DNA of 64,000 nucleotides from Flavobacterium succinicans LMG 10402 (GTDB taxonomy: Bacteria; Bacteroidota; Bacteroidia; Flavobacteriales; Flavobacteriaceae). Below the pieces are notes generated by a model. The model made no database searches, had not been told where the DNA came from, and saw nothing but the letters and a program-made list of their open reading frames with translations. The translations under genes were made by a program, and so were the position numbers. The DNA lies in NCBI RefSeq assembly GCF_000611675.1, contig NZ_JATV01000008.1:124001-188000 (forward strand), written 5' to 3'. This document shows, piece after piece, positions 37,828-46,787 of the stretch (position 1 is the first letter of the stretch; the number at the start of each line of letters is the position of its first letter).

Positions 37828-40296
37828 ATGCTTGATCTAAAAGACTTCTCTATTTTTGAAAATCAATCTACATTTGATTTTAAAGGACTTTTAATAAAAA
37901 TTGCAGGTTATTGGAAGTGGTTTTTGATCAGTTTGGCGATCACTTTTTTTGTTGCTTATCAGGTCAATATTAGAAAAGAAAAAATCTACGGTTTAGATAC
38001 TTTGATTTCCGTAAAAGAGGAGAACAATCCTTTATTTACTTCTAATACCAGCTTAACTTTTAATTGGGGCGGAGTTTCAGACAAAGTACAAACGGTAACC
38101 ACTACTTTGCAGTCTCGTTCGCATAACGAATTGGTAGTCGAAAAATTGCAATATTATATTGACTATTTAGTCCAAGGCGAATACAATTTAGTGGATGCTT
38201 ATGGAGCGGTTCCTTTTCGATTAGAATTAGATAAAAACAAAGGACAGTTGGCAGGAACCCTAATTAGTATCGTGTTTTTGTCGGAGTCGGAATATGAAAT
38301 TAAAATTCCTTTCGAAGGGTCTTCGGTTGCTTTATTTCATTATGGAAGTAATACCATGTCCAACACCGCTGTGGCCAATGGTGAATTCAAAAAGCGTTAC
38401 AAAGTTGGAGAAGCGGTACAACTTCCTTTTTTAAACTGGCGTCTTCAAATCAATGAGAATCCTGGATTTTATAAAGGGAATGAGTATTTTGTTCGTTTCA
38501 ATAATTTTGATAGTACTGTTGCTAATTATCGCGGTATTGCCATCAAGGCCGATGACAAAGGAGGGTCTATTTTGACTTTAAGTCTGCAAGGCACCAATAA
38601 AGCTCGATTGGTAAATTATTTGAATGCTACCGTAAAAATGTTGATCAAGAGACAATTGGATAGTAAGAATCAATTTGCGACCAATACTATTGCTTTTATT
38701 GACAGTACTTTGGTGTCTATGGAATCGCAATTGAAAGAAACGGGGAATGAATTGAAAGCGTTTAGAAAAGATAAAAATATTATTAATATTGAGGATGGTG
38801 GTGCCAAATTTTCGGACAAAATTCTAGATTACGATGTGCAGAAAGATGAAATTGAGCGAAAAATGGCGTATTACAATTCGCTAAAAGCCTATTTGAAAAA
38901 TAGTGTGGATTATTCAAAGCTTCCCGCACCTTCTGTAGCTGGAATTGAAGATCCTAACATTGTGGTTAATGTTTCTAAATTGATTGCTTTGTCTACGCAA
39001 CGTTCCGAAATGGCTTATGCGGTAAAGAGCGAGAAGATTTTTAAAGATTTTGACAATCAGATGATGGCGGTTAAGAATGTTTTGCTCGAAAATATAGTAA
39101 CCGCAAAACAATCATTACAATATGATTTGGCTACCATTAACAGTAAAATTGGCATTTCTGAAAATGAGATCAAACAATTGCCCGATGACCAGCAAGAGTT
39201 GATTAAAATAAAACGTAAATATGACTTAAATGATAATATTTACAGTACCTTTTTACAAAAGCGAACCGAAGCTGATATCGTAAAAGCTGCGAATCTATCT
39301 GATGTTCGTTTTATTGATCCCGCCAAAGATGTTGGAGGTGGTTTAATTGGCCCCAAGACTTCTGTAAATTATGTTCTGGCTTTCTTTTTAGGATTGTTGA
39401 TTCCTTTGGTGGTTGTTTTAGTAATTTTCTTCATCAATAATTCTATCCAGAATACCGATGAGATAAATAGTCTCACCAAAATCCCTATCATTGGTGTCAT
39501 TGGCGTAAACAATGAAAAGTCAGACTTAGCAGTATTTAGAAAGCCTAAATCGGCTTTGTCAGAATCTTTTAGAGCCATTCGCTCCTCATTGCAATTTTTA
39601 TATAAAAAACAAAATGTTGATGGCGCTAAAACACTTATGATAACCTCTTCGGTAAGTGGCGAGGGGAAAACGTTTTGTTCAATCAATATTGCTACTGTTT
39701 TTGCATTAAGCGAGAAAAAGACAGTGATAGTAGGTTTGGATTTGAGAAAACCAAAGTTGTTTGACGAGTTTAATCTTAATAATTCTAGGGGAGTAGTAAA
39801 TTATTTAATCAATCAAAATGGGTTAGATGAAGTAGTAAACAAAACAGAAATCCCTTATTTAGATGTAATTATATCGGGACCTGTTCCTCCTAATCCTGGG
39901 GAACTAATCATCAGCGAACGCATGGGCGATTTAATCGAGGAATTAAAACAACGCTATGATTATATTATCCTTGACACTCCTCCAGTTGGCTTGGTTTCGG
40001 ATGCATTGGAGTTGGATCAGTTTTGTGATGTCACGTTGTATATTGTGCGACAAAATTTTTCCAAAAAAGATATGATTACGCTATTGAACAATAGGGTGAA
40101 ACGAGGTGAATTAAAAAACACCAGCATTATAATGAATGGTTTTGAAAACAAAGCGCGATACGGTACCAGTTATGGCTATGGCTACGGTTATGGCTATGGG
40201 AATAACTCGTACGCAGCTGGATACCATGAAAAGGAAATTCCGAAAACTAGGATTGAAAAAATATGGGATTGGTTGAAAAAGGAAAGAAAAGTGTAA
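37828..40296 (+). CDS. wzc: Wzc-type polysaccharide co-polymerase and BY-kinase
   Basis: Wzc controls chain length and export and autophosphorylates on tyrosines. The 822-aa protein has an N-terminal Wzz domain with a first membrane helix (about 30-47) and a long periplasmic coiled-coil part. The GNVR region and second helix (about 512-535, NYVLAFFLGLLIPLVVVLV) follow. The cytoplasmic kinase has Walker A SSVSGEGKTF (about 608), A' GLDLRKPK (about 636) and Walker B ILDTPP (about 713). The C terminus has eight tyrosines in about 22 residues (777-800), alternating with glycine, the autophosphorylation cluster. Its stop overlaps the next start by one base. A Wzb-type phosphatase is not seen nearby. 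Confidence 0.93.
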   Translation: MLDLKDFSIFENQSTFDFKGLLIKIAGYWKWFLISLAITFFVAYQVNIRKEKIYGLDTLISVKEENNPLFTSNTSLTFNWGGVSDKVQTVTTTLQSRSHNELVVEKLQYYIDYLVQGEYNLVDAYGAVPFRLELDKNKGQLAGTLISIVFLSESEYEIKIPFEGSSVALFHYGSNTMSNTAVANGEFKKRYKVGEAVQLPFLNWRLQINENPGFYKGNEYFVRFNNFDSTVANYRGIAIKADDKGGSILTLSLQGTNKARLVNYLNATVKMLIKRQLDSKNQFATNTIAFIDSTLVSMESQLKETGNELKAFRKDKNIINIEDGGAKFSDKILDYDVQKDEIERKMAYYNSLKAYLKNSVDYSKLPAPSVAGIEDPNIVVNVSKLIALSTQRSEMAYAVKSEKIFKDFDNQMMAVKNVLLENIVTAKQSLQYDLATINSKIGISENEIKQLPDDQQELIKIKRKYDLNDNIYSTFLQKRTEADIVKAANLSDVRFIDPAKDVGGGLIGPKTSVNYVLAFFLGLLIPLVVVLVIFFINNSIQNTDEINSLTKIPIIGVIGVNNEKSDLAVFRKPKSALSESFRAIRSSLQFLYKKQNVDGAKTLMITSSVSGEGKTFCSINIATVFALSEKKTVIVGLDLRKPKLFDEFNLNNSRGVVNYLINQNGLDEVVNKTEIPYLDVIISGPVPPNPGELIISERMGDLIEELKQRYDYIILDTPPVGLVSDALELDQFCDVTLYIVRQNFSKKDMITLLNNRVKRGELKNTSIIMNGFENKARYGTSYGYGYGYGYGNNSYAAGYHEKEIPKTRIEKIWDWLKKERKV

Positions 40297-41270
40297 TGAG
40301 TGAAACAATTTTAATTACTGGAGGCGCTGGATTTATAGGTTCTAATTTAACGGAGTATTTTTTGTCTAAGGGATACAAAGTGGTTGTTTTGGATAATTTT
40401 GCCACGGGACATCGACATAATCTTTCGGATTTTGAAAGCGATAGTAATTTTACCTTGATAGAAGGTGATATTCGGAATCCTAGCGATTGTGCTTTGGCAG
40501 TACAAAATGTAGATTATGTATTGCATCAAGCAGCGTTGGGTTCCGTGCCGCGATCCATAGCGGATCCTGTGACTACCAATGAGGTGAATGTTTCAGGTTT
40601 TTTAAATATGTTGGTTGCAGCTCGAGACGCTAAAGTAAAACGTTTTGTGTATGCCGCTAGTTCGTCTACCTATGGAGACTCCCAAGGATTGCCTAAAGTG
40701 GAAGCTGTGATAGGGAAACCACTTTCTCCTTATGCTATTACAAAATATGTAAATGAATTGTATGCCGAGATTTTTGGGAAAACCTACGGCATGGAAACCA
40801 TTGGTTTGCGCTATTTTAATGTTTTTGGACGCAAGCAAGATCCTAAAGGAGCTTATGCTGCAGTGATTCCAAAATTTGTGATGCAGTTCATGCAGTTGGA
40901 AAGCCCTGTGATTAATGGCGATGGGAACTATTCCAGAGATTTTACCTATATCGACAATGTGATTCAGATGAATGAATTGGCCATGACGACTACCAATCCT
41001 GAAGCGATTAATACTGTTTTTAATACCGCTTTTGGGGATCGAAATACGCTGAATGATTTGGTTGGCTATTTGAAATTGTATTTAGGCGAATTAGACGAAA
41101 GAATACAAGATGTTGCCATAGCGTATGGCCCTAATCGTGTGGGTGATATTCCCCATTCACTCGCGAGCATTGATAAGGCCAAGCAATTGCTGGGCTATAA
41201 TCCGAAGTTTTCTTTACAAGAAGGATTAAAAGAAGCCGTACAATGGTATTGGGAGAATCTTGGTAATTAG
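40296..41270 (+). CDS. tviC: UDP-HexNAc(A) 4-epimerase, WbpP/TviC type
   Basis: This SDR-family enzyme converts UDP-GlcNAc or UDP-GlcNAcA to the galacto form. The 324-aa protein starts at the ATG overlapping the wzc stop (TAATG). It has GGAGFIGSN (NAD), DNFATGHRHNL, HQAALGSVPRSIADP, SSSTYGDS, and Tyr146/Lys150 in SPYAITK. These segments closely follow Pseudomonas WbpP and Salmonella TviC as I remember them. With the TviB-like dehydrogenase downstream it would yield UDP-GalNAcA. Its last codons and TAG stop are the first unit of a 7-bp repeat tract. Plain UDP-Glc 4-epimerase activity is less likely. Confidence 0.87.
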   Translation: MSETILITGGAGFIGSNLTEYFLSKGYKVVVLDNFATGHRHNLSDFESDSNFTLIEGDIRNPSDCALAVQNVDYVLHQAALGSVPRSIADPVTTNEVNVSGFLNMLVAARDAKVKRFVYAASSSTYGDSQGLPKVEAVIGKPLSPYAITKYVNELYAEIFGKTYGMETIGLRYFNVFGRKQDPKGAYAAVIPKFVMQFMQLESPVINGDGNYSRDFTYIDNVIQMNELAMTTTNPEAINTVFNTAFGDRNTLNDLVGYLKLYLGELDERIQDVAIAYGPNRVGDIPHSLASIDKAKQLLGYNPKFSLQEGLKEAVQWYWENLGN

Positions 41271-41354
41271 TGATTAGTAACTAGTAATTAGTGATTAGTA
41301 ATTAGTGATTAGTAATTAGCGAGGAGTGAAATGTGAGAAGTAAGAAAGATGAAA
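41264..41354. repeat. Heptad tract A (TAATTAG/TGATTAG)
   Basis: From 41264 the sequence reads in uninterrupted 7-base steps: TAATTAG, TGATTAG, TAACTAG, TAATTAG, TGATTAG, TAATTAG, TGATTAG, TAATTAG, CGAGGAG, TGAAATG, TGAGAAG, TAAGAAA, GATGAAA. The first unit contains the stop codon of the epimerase gene. The tract ends just before the ugd start. Confidence 0.92.
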
Positions 41355-41378
41355 GAAATGAAATGAAAAAATGAATAT

Positions 41379-42770
41379 ATGAAAATTACAAAAATATGTT
41401 GCATAGGAGCCGGATATGTTGGAGGGCCAACAATGGCGGTTATAGCACAAAAATGCCCACAAATTCAAGTTACCGTAGTCGATTTAAACCAAGAGCGTAT
41501 TGCGGCTTGGAATAATGCTGACGTGAATACTATTCCCATTTATGAGCCTGGTTTAGCCGAGATCGTCAAGGAAGCCAGAGGACGTAATTTGTTTTTTTCA
41601 ACTGAAGTGGAAAAAGCCATTGATGAAGCTCAAATGATTTTTATTTCGGTGAATACCCCGACCAAAACCTATGGTAAAGGAAAAGGGATGGCGGCTGATT
41701 TGAAATATATTGAATTGTGTGCCCGCCAGATTGCTAAGATTGCCAAAGACAATAAAATTGTAGTTGAAAAATCGACCTTGCCTGTGCGTACGGCTGAGGC
41801 GATAAAAAGTATTCTGGACAATACGGGCAATGGTGTGCAATTTCAAATTTTGTCCAATCCAGAGTTTTTAGCAGAAGGTACTGCTGTGAGCGATCTTTTG
41901 CATCCGGATCGCATCTTGATTGGTGGCGATACTACGGCTGAAGGGCAAGAAGCGATTCAAGCTTTGGTAGATGTGTATGCCAATTGGGTGGCACCCGAGA
42001 AGATTTTGACCACTAATGTTTGGTCTTCCGAGTTATCGAAATTAACAGCTAATGCCTTTTTAGCGCAACGTATTTCTTCTATTAATGCGATGTCGGAATT
42101 GTGTGAAAAAACAGGCGCAGATGTGAACGAGGTGGCCCGAGCGATCGGAATGGATTCTCGTATTGGACCCAAATTTTTGAAAGCCTCAGTAGGGTTTGGA
42201 GGATCATGTTTTCAGAAGGATATTTTGAACTTGGTCTATATTGCTAAATCGTATGGTTTGCATGAAGTAGCCGATTATTGGGAGCAAGTGATCATCATGA
42301 ACGACCATCAAAAAAGACGTTTTTCTAATAAAATAGTGCAGACGTTATACAATACTGTAGCCGGTAAAAAAATCGCGTTTTTAGGTTGGGCCTTCAAGAA
42401 AGATACCAATGATACTAGAGAATCTGCCGCTATTTATGTGGCTGACGATTTGATTAATGAAGAGGCTATTATTTCGGTATATGATCCAAAGGTGCCGTTC
42501 AAAAAGATGTTAGCTGATTTGGATTACTTAGACTCCAGAACTTCGGAGCAAAATAGTCGTCAGATTGCAGCCGCTTCTTCTGCTTATGAAGCCTGTGAAA
42601 ACGCACACGCTATAGCGATACTAACAGAATGGGATGAGTTTACATCCTATGACTGGAAAAAAATATATGATAGCATGCAAAAACCTGCTTTTGTTTTCGA
42701 CGGCCGAAATATTTTAGATGCCGATCAGATGAGAGCCATTGGTTTTGTGTATTGTGGAATTGGGGCGTAG
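41379..42770 (+). CDS. ugd: UDP-glucose 6-dehydrogenase, animal-like type
   Basis: The enzyme oxidises UDP-glucose to UDP-glucuronate with two NAD. The 463-aa protein has [17 protein letters not shown] (NAD), [44 protein letters not shown], the catalytic Cys (about 277) in [16 protein letters not shown], and [13 protein letters not shown]. The length and the exact wording of these segments match the animal UGDH class far better than the ~390-450-aa bacterial Ugd/TuaD class. It supplies glucuronate or derived sugars. It stands between two repeat-filled spacers. Confidence 0.94.
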   Translation: MKITKICCIGAGYVGGPTMAVIAQKCPQIQVTVVDLNQERIAAWNNADVNTIPIYEPGLAEIVKEARGRNLFFSTEVEKAIDEAQMIFISVNTPTKTYGKGKGMAADLKYIELCARQIAKIAKDNKIVVEKSTLPVRTAEAIKSILDNTGNGVQFQILSNPEFLAEGTAVSDLLHPDRILIGGDTTAEGQEAIQALVDVYANWVAPEKILTTNVWSSELSKLTANAFLAQRISSINAMSELCEKTGADVNEVARAIGMDSRIGPKFLKASVGFGGSCFQKDILNLVYIAKSYGLHEVADYWEQVIIMNDHQKRRFSNKIVQTLYNTVAGKKIAFLGWAFKKDTNDTRESAAIYVADDLINEEAIISVYDPKVPFKKMLADLDYLDSRTSEQNSRQIAAASSAYEACENAHAIAILTEWDEFTSYDWKKIYDSMQKPAFVFDGRNILDADQMRAIGFVYCGIGA

Positions 42771-42780
42771 AATTTGGTTG

Positions 42781-42937
42781 GTTTATTGTTAATAGTTTGT
42801 TGTTTGTGGAGTTGTGAGTTGTGAGATGTGAGATGTGAGATGAGTTGTGAGTTGTTGGTTGTGGAGTTGTGAGTTGTTGGTTGTGAGTTGTTGGTTGTGG
42901 GGTGTTGGTTGTGAGTTGTTGGTTGTGGGGTGTTAGG
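42781..42937. repeat. Heptad tract B (TTGTGAG/TTGTTGG/TTGTGGG)
   Basis: After the ugd stop, units such as TTGTGAG, ATGTGAG, TTGTTGG, TTGTGGG and GTGTTGG follow each other in 7-base steps, with one 5-base and one 8-base unit. Minus-strand frames through it are open only because the repeat has no stop on that strand. Confidence 0.88.
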
Positions 42938-42942
42938 GAGGG

Positions 42943-42979
42943 TTTTCGTTTTGCCCCGACCCTAAAGGGAGCCGAGAAC
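42943..42979. repeat. Dispersed element P1, copy 1
   Basis: TTTTCGTTTTGCCCCGACC then CTAAAGGGAGCCGAGAAC. Related copies are at 51396-51432 and 55830-55865. TTTTCG/CGAAAA and CCC/GGG give it an imperfect palindrome, clearest in the other copies. Confidence 0.7.
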
Positions 42980-43003
42980 AAGGCGTGTAGGTAAAACAAG
43001 GCC

Positions 43004-43052
43004 TTTCGACAGTACTTCGCTTCGCTCAATATAAACTACTCGAAGTGACACT
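43004..43052. repeat. Dispersed element P2, degenerate copy
   Basis: TTTCGACAGTACTTCGCTTCG, cut here at 20 bases, and the following CTCGAAGTGAC resemble the TCGACTGCGCTCGA elements at 51585-51684, 55973-55997 and 57325-57348. A CCCCTCTTGAGAGGGG palindrome follows at about 43123-43138. No gene is supported between 42771 and 44581. Confidence 0.45.
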
Positions 43053-43222
43053 TAAAGACAGATATTTGGTAAAAGAAGTCTCTTGAATACCACATGCTTA
43101 ATTTGATTAAGCGGTTTGCTCCCCTCTTGAGAGGGGTTGGGGGTGTGTTTTAGAGATAGGAGATTTGATGTCAGGTACTTAAGCCTCGTTTTTTTTGTCC
43201 CGAGAGTCTATTTATTATCATG

Positions 43223-43560
43223 TAAATACTTTGTGTTCCATGGCGTAATCCTTAATAGGTCACAGATGGCAAGGATTAAACGGATTTAAAAAAAATGTGA
43301 ACCTATTTTAGGACGACACAGTCTGGATGCCTCTTAATAGGCCACAGATGGCACAGATTAAACGGATTTAAAATACTTAAATGAATTGCATCTCGCTAAA
43401 GCGAGATTTTATAGTTATAAAGGTTGAGAGGCTTTAGCTGAAATTATTCTATTATTTTGGCTAAAGCCTATTCTTATTGAAATCTAATTAAGTTGAGGAA
43501 TAAAGGATGCTATTATTGTTGATTTTTGATTGCAGATTTATGTACGGCAGTTGTGGGTTG
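43223..43560. repeat. 338-bp direct repeat, left copy
   Basis: The block starts TAAATACTTTGTGTTCCATGG and is repeated almost base for base at 45405-45742 in the same orientation. It contains two short internal repeats (CAGATGGC...GGATTAAACGG), a palindrome CTCGCTAAAGCGAG, and the hairpin pair AGGCTTTAGC/GCTAAAGCCT. The two copies bracket the HEPN-MNT gene pair. No open frame of coding quality runs through it. Confidence 0.9.
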
Positions 43561-44270
43561 TGAGATGTGAGATGTGAGATGTGTTCAGTTGTGGGTTGTG
43601 GGATTTGAGTTTTGAGGAAGTGAATAATGAGAAGTGGATATTGGGGATTGACAAAACACTAATTAATTTCTGCAAAATGTAAGATTAAGAATGGCTAAAG
43701 CCTATTCTTATTGAAATGTTATTAAGTTCAGGAATAAAGGATGCTATTATTGTTGATTTTTGATTAATGATTTTTGATTGCAGATTTATGTACGTCAGTT
43801 GTGGGTTTTGAGATGTGAGATGTGAGATGTGGGTTTTTGGTTGTGAGTTGTGGGTTGTGAGATGTGAGATGTGAGATGTGTTCAGTTGTGGGTTGTGGGA
43901 TTTGAGTTTTGAGGAAGTGAATAATGAGAAGTGGATATTGAGGATTGACAAAACACTAATTAATTTCTGCAAAATGTAAGATTAAGAATGGCTAAAGCCT
44001 AGTCTTATTGATATGTTTTTAAGTTAGGGAATAAAGGATGCTATTATTGTTGATTTTTGATTAACGATTTTTGATTGCAGATTTATGTATGTCAGTTGTG
44101 GGTTTTGAGATGTGAGATGTGGGTTTTTGGTTGTGAGTTGTGAGATGTGTTTAGTTGTGGGTTTTGAGGAAGTGAATAATGAGAAGTGGATATTGGGGAT
44201 TGACAAAACACTAATTAATTTCTGCAAAATGTAAAATTGAGAATGGCTAAAGCTCATTCTTGTTGAAATT
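43459..44270. repeat. Tandem ~235-300-bp modules with heptad cores
   Basis: A module containing GGCTAAAGCC, GAATAAAGGATGCTATTATT, GATTGCAGATTTATGTA, a TG-rich heptad tract, and GGATTGACAAAACACTAATT recurs with starts at 43459, 43693, 43990 and (end only) 44245. In each complete module the heptad tract sits in the same place but differs in length. The palindrome TAAGAATGGCTAAAGCC with ATTCTTA (43687-43711) can form a strong hairpin. Confidence 0.8.
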
Positions 44271-44581
44271 TCGAAAAAAGATAGTATTTGCGCTCCGTTT
44301 AGAAAATCAAAATAAGGGCTTTCATTTGGTAGGACAGTCATTCATGCGTTATACTTACTTACCAACCTTTCGGTTTCTCTTTTTAATTGGTCAATCTAGT
44401 CCTAAAACAATCGTTAATAGGTAGGGAGTTCCTGTTTTTATTAAATACTTCATTTTTGCTGGGAAGTCTAATGCTGATTGTGGGTTTCAGAAGAGCTTTA
44501 GCTACTCTGTCGAAAAATTTAGAAACAATAGATGTTGTTATTTGTGTTAAAACATTTAATTTTATACTTAAATGAGTATTT

Positions 44582-44980
44582 ATGGAAGATGATATCCGTT
44601 GGAAACAACGATTGGCGAATTATCAAAAAGCACTCGGACAATTGCAGAAGTTCATTGCAAAGGGAGATTTGAATGAATTGGAGGAGCAAGGGCTGATACA
44701 GGCCTTTGAATTCACACATGAATTGGCTTGGAATGTGATGAAGGATTATTTTATATACCAAGGTACAACTTCTATTACAGGCTCTCGCGATGCTACTAGA
44801 GAGGCTTTTCAAAAAGGATTGGTTCAGGATGGTGCTGAATGGATGGAAATGATAAAAAGCAGAAATCAATCGTCTCATACTTATAATGAAAGTACGGCTA
44901 AAGAAATTAAAGACAAAGTGTTTGTGGTATACTATGATTTGTTTGTTGCGTTTAACGAGAAAATGAAAACGCTCATATGA
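44582..44980 (+). CDS. HEPN-type nucleotidyltransferase partner (HI0074-like)
   Basis: The 132-aa all-helical protein belongs to the nucleotidyltransferase substrate-binding family (HI0074 type). It has FEFTHELAWNVMKDYF in the second helix and the R-x4-H motif at Arg94-His99 in RNQSSHTY, the ribonuclease active-site pattern of HEPN toxins. Its TGA overlaps the ATG of the next gene by four bases. HEPN-MNT pairs act as toxin-antitoxin systems in which MNT inactivates HEPN by adding nucleotides next to the motif. Toxicity here is inferred. The pair lies in 3.5 kb of repeat-rich DNA. Confidence 0.88.
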   Translation: MEDDIRWKQRLANYQKALGQLQKFIAKGDLNELEEQGLIQAFEFTHELAWNVMKDYFIYQGTTSITGSRDATREAFQKGLVQDGAEWMEMIKSRNQSSHTYNESTAKEIKDKVFVVYYDLFVAFNEKMKTLI

Positions 44981-45291
44981 TACAATTTGGCTTAAAAACA
45001 GAAGATATTGCTAAAATTAATCGCGTTTTTTCGGATTATGATGCCATTGAAAGTGTGTTTATTTATGGTTCAAGAGCGAAAGGTAATTTTAAGAATGGTT
45101 CGGATATTGATTTGACACTAGTGGAAGAAACGATGTCCTTTTCTGATTTTTTGGCTTTGGAGCAACAATTGGATGATTTGTTGTTACCCTATAAAATTGA
45201 CCTTTCGCAAAAAAGAAAAATTGCTAATTCGGATTTGTTGGCACATATCGATAGGGTAGGACAGCTGTTTTATAGTAAAGAAGATTTTTAA
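44977..45291 (+). CDS. Minimal nucleotidyltransferase (MNT), HI0073-like
   Basis: The 104-aa protein has the nucleotidyltransferase signature GSRAKGNFKNGSDIDL: Gly31-Ser32, Asp43 and Asp45, with a third acidic residue at Asp75 (YKIDLS). All catalytic residues are kept. It is the probable antitoxin of the HEPN partner, translated from an overlapping start. An alternative is an uncharacterised modification system unrelated to toxicity. Confidence 0.9.
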   Translation: MIQFGLKTEDIAKINRVFSDYDAIESVFIYGSRAKGNFKNGSDIDLTLVEETMSFSDFLALEQQLDDLLLPYKIDLSQKRKIANSDLLAHIDRVGQLFYSKEDF

Positions 45292-45404
45292 TCGCTTGTA
45301 ACGTGTGAGTTGTGTGTTTTGAGTTATCAGTTGTGGGTTGTGAGATGTGAGTTGTTGTTTGTGGTTTATTGTTATCAGTTGTGGGTTTTGGGTGTCCCTT
45401 CATA

Positions 45405-45742
45405 TAAATACTTTGTGTTCCATGGCGTAATCCTTAATAGGCCGCAGATGGAACGGATTAAACGGATTAAAAAAAAAATGTGAACCTATTTTAGGACGAC
45501 ACAGTCTGGATGCCTCTTAATAGGCCGCAGATGGCACAGATTAAACGGATTTAAAATACTTAAATGAATTGCATCTCGCTAAAGCGAGATTTTATAGTTA
45601 TAAAGGTTGAGAGGCTTTAGCTGAAATTATTCTATTATTTTGGCTAAAGCCTATTCTTATTGAAATCTAATTAAGTTGAGGAATAAAGGATGCTATTTTT
45701 GTTGATTTTTGATTGCAGATTTATGTACGTCAGTTGTGGGTT
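45405..45742. repeat. 338-bp direct repeat, right copy
   Basis: Near-identical to 43223-43560, with a few substitutions (for example CAGATGGAAC for CAGATGGCAA). It begins 114 bases after the MNT gene; the spacer between holds a short TG-rich heptad tract (about 45303-45385). Confidence 0.9.
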
Positions 45743-46001
45743 GTGGGTTGTGAGATGTGAGATGTGAGTTGTGGTTTTTTGGTTGTGAGATGTGGTTTTT
45801 GGTTGTGAGTTGTGAGATGTGTTCAGTTGTGGGTTGTGGGGTGTGAGATGTGAGATGTGGGTTGTGGGTTTTTGGTTGTGAGATGTGGTTTTTGGTTGTG
45901 AGTTGTGAGATGTGTTCAGTTGTGGGTTGTGAGATGTGAGATGAGTGTACGTGGGTTGTGGATTTTTGGTTGTGAGTTGTGAGTTGTGAGATGTGTTCAT
46001 T
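45733..46001. repeat. Heptad tract C (TG-rich, with ~100-bp higher order)
   Basis: Units GTTGTGG, TTGTGAG, ATGTGAG and TTTTTGG alternate in mostly 7-base steps. A longer block containing GAGATGTGGTTTTTGG and GAGATGTGTTCAGTTGTGGG occurs twice about 100 bp apart. Minus-strand frames here (Thr/His/Ser/Gln-rich) are products of the repeat. Confidence 0.85.
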
Positions 46002-46243
46002 ACACACTAATTGATTTCTATTCGCTTTCTGCAAAATGTAAAATTAAGAATGGCTAAAGCTCATTTTTATTGCTCTTTTTCAAATGAAAGGTAAGGTCTA
46101 TTTCTATTGAAATTGTTCAAAAAATAGTATTTAATGTTGTTTTGAAGGGGGGGGCAAAGTAAGTTGATTCTTTATTGATCTCAAATAGAGTTTAAAGTTA
46201 TACGCTTTAAGTGCATCTCGCTTTAGTTTCTAAAAATTTTCAC

Positions 46244-46301
46244 ACCGCAGATTCGCAGATTTTAAAAGATTAATAATTATAATAATTTGCGAATCTGCGG
46301 T
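46244..46301. repeat. Long inverted repeat
   Basis: ACCGCAGATTCGCA (46244-46257) and TGCGAATCTGCGGT (46288-46301) pair perfectly over 14 bp around an A/T-rich 30-base loop. No T-run follows. Confidence 0.75.
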
Positions 46302-46468
46302 TAAATTATATTCCAACCTTGCAGACTTTAAGTCGGCCAAACCAAATCTATTGCCTTTTAGTCCATAGTGGTTTAGTTATAAAATTTAATTGGTTGATCG
46401 TTTGATCGCTAATTTGTTTAAGGAGTAATCTGATGGTGTAAAATGTAAAATAATCAGTATTAATTCGG

Positions 46469-46602
46469 TGATTCCTTGCCGGATGTGGTCTCACTACTTT
46501 TAGTGATTTTTTATTTATTTAAAAAGGAATCAAAGGATGTTAGTGTTTCAAAAACAGAAGGTTGTATTCCAGGGCAATGGAGTGCAACCTTTTCCTTTTT
46601 TG
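46469..46602. other. Nested hairpins and terminator, candidate RNA region
   Basis: TGATTCCTT (46469-46477) pairs with AAGGAATCA (46524-46532), enclosing a terminator-like hairpin (TCACTA 46491-46496, TAGTGA 46501-46506, six T's). A second strong terminator follows: 46558-46570 with 46579-46591 (13 pairs, two of them G-T or T-G), then a T-rich run to 46602. No coding frame precedes these terminators, so they may end a small RNA. Confidence 0.5.
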
Positions 46603-46641
46603 GCGCTGGTTAATAACTGGTTTTAGCTGTTATGAAATTCT

Positions 46642-46649
46642 TATATTTG
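46642..46649 (+). promoter_or_regulatory. Possible -7 box upstream of the TviB-like gene
   Basis: TATATTTG, followed by CAGACG, matches TAnnTTTG. It is 215 bases before the ATG at 46864, so a long leader carrying the 46727-46787 hairpin would result. No clear -33 box. Confidence 0.35.
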
Positions 46650-46726
46650 CAGACGCTGGTGTGAAACAGGGATGTTTTGGTTTTAATAAACTAGACGTCT
46701 TGAGGACTACTGGCTGCTGCGTTAGG

Positions 46727-46787
46727 GATTGTAGTGGAAATCCTTTTTGAGGCTTTTTCGGCCTCAAAAAGATTGTAGCGGAAAGCC
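46727..46787. repeat. Palindromic element with flanking direct repeats
   Basis: GATTGTAGTGGAAATCC (46727-46743) and GATTGTAGCGGAAAGCC (46771-46787) flank a perfect 10-bp hairpin, TTTTTGAGGC/GCCTCAAAAA (46744-46753 and 46761-46770). From memory, this GATTGTAGCGGAAAGCCC motif recurs between genes in Flavobacterium genomes; a decayed relative is at 2193-2245. Confidence 0.75.

Noticed and set aside
44387..44575. 62-codon frame upstream of the HEPN gene
   Set aside because: It starts at a non-ATG codon, has no recognisable domain and lies in decayed repeat-module sequence.
43223..45742. Insertion sequence or composite transposon
   Set aside because: The direct repeats carry no transposase and no terminal inverted repeats or target-site duplication that I can see.
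46562..46750. 62-codon plus-strand frame before the TviB-like gene
   Set aside because: It runs through a terminator hairpin and the palindromic element and resembles nothing.
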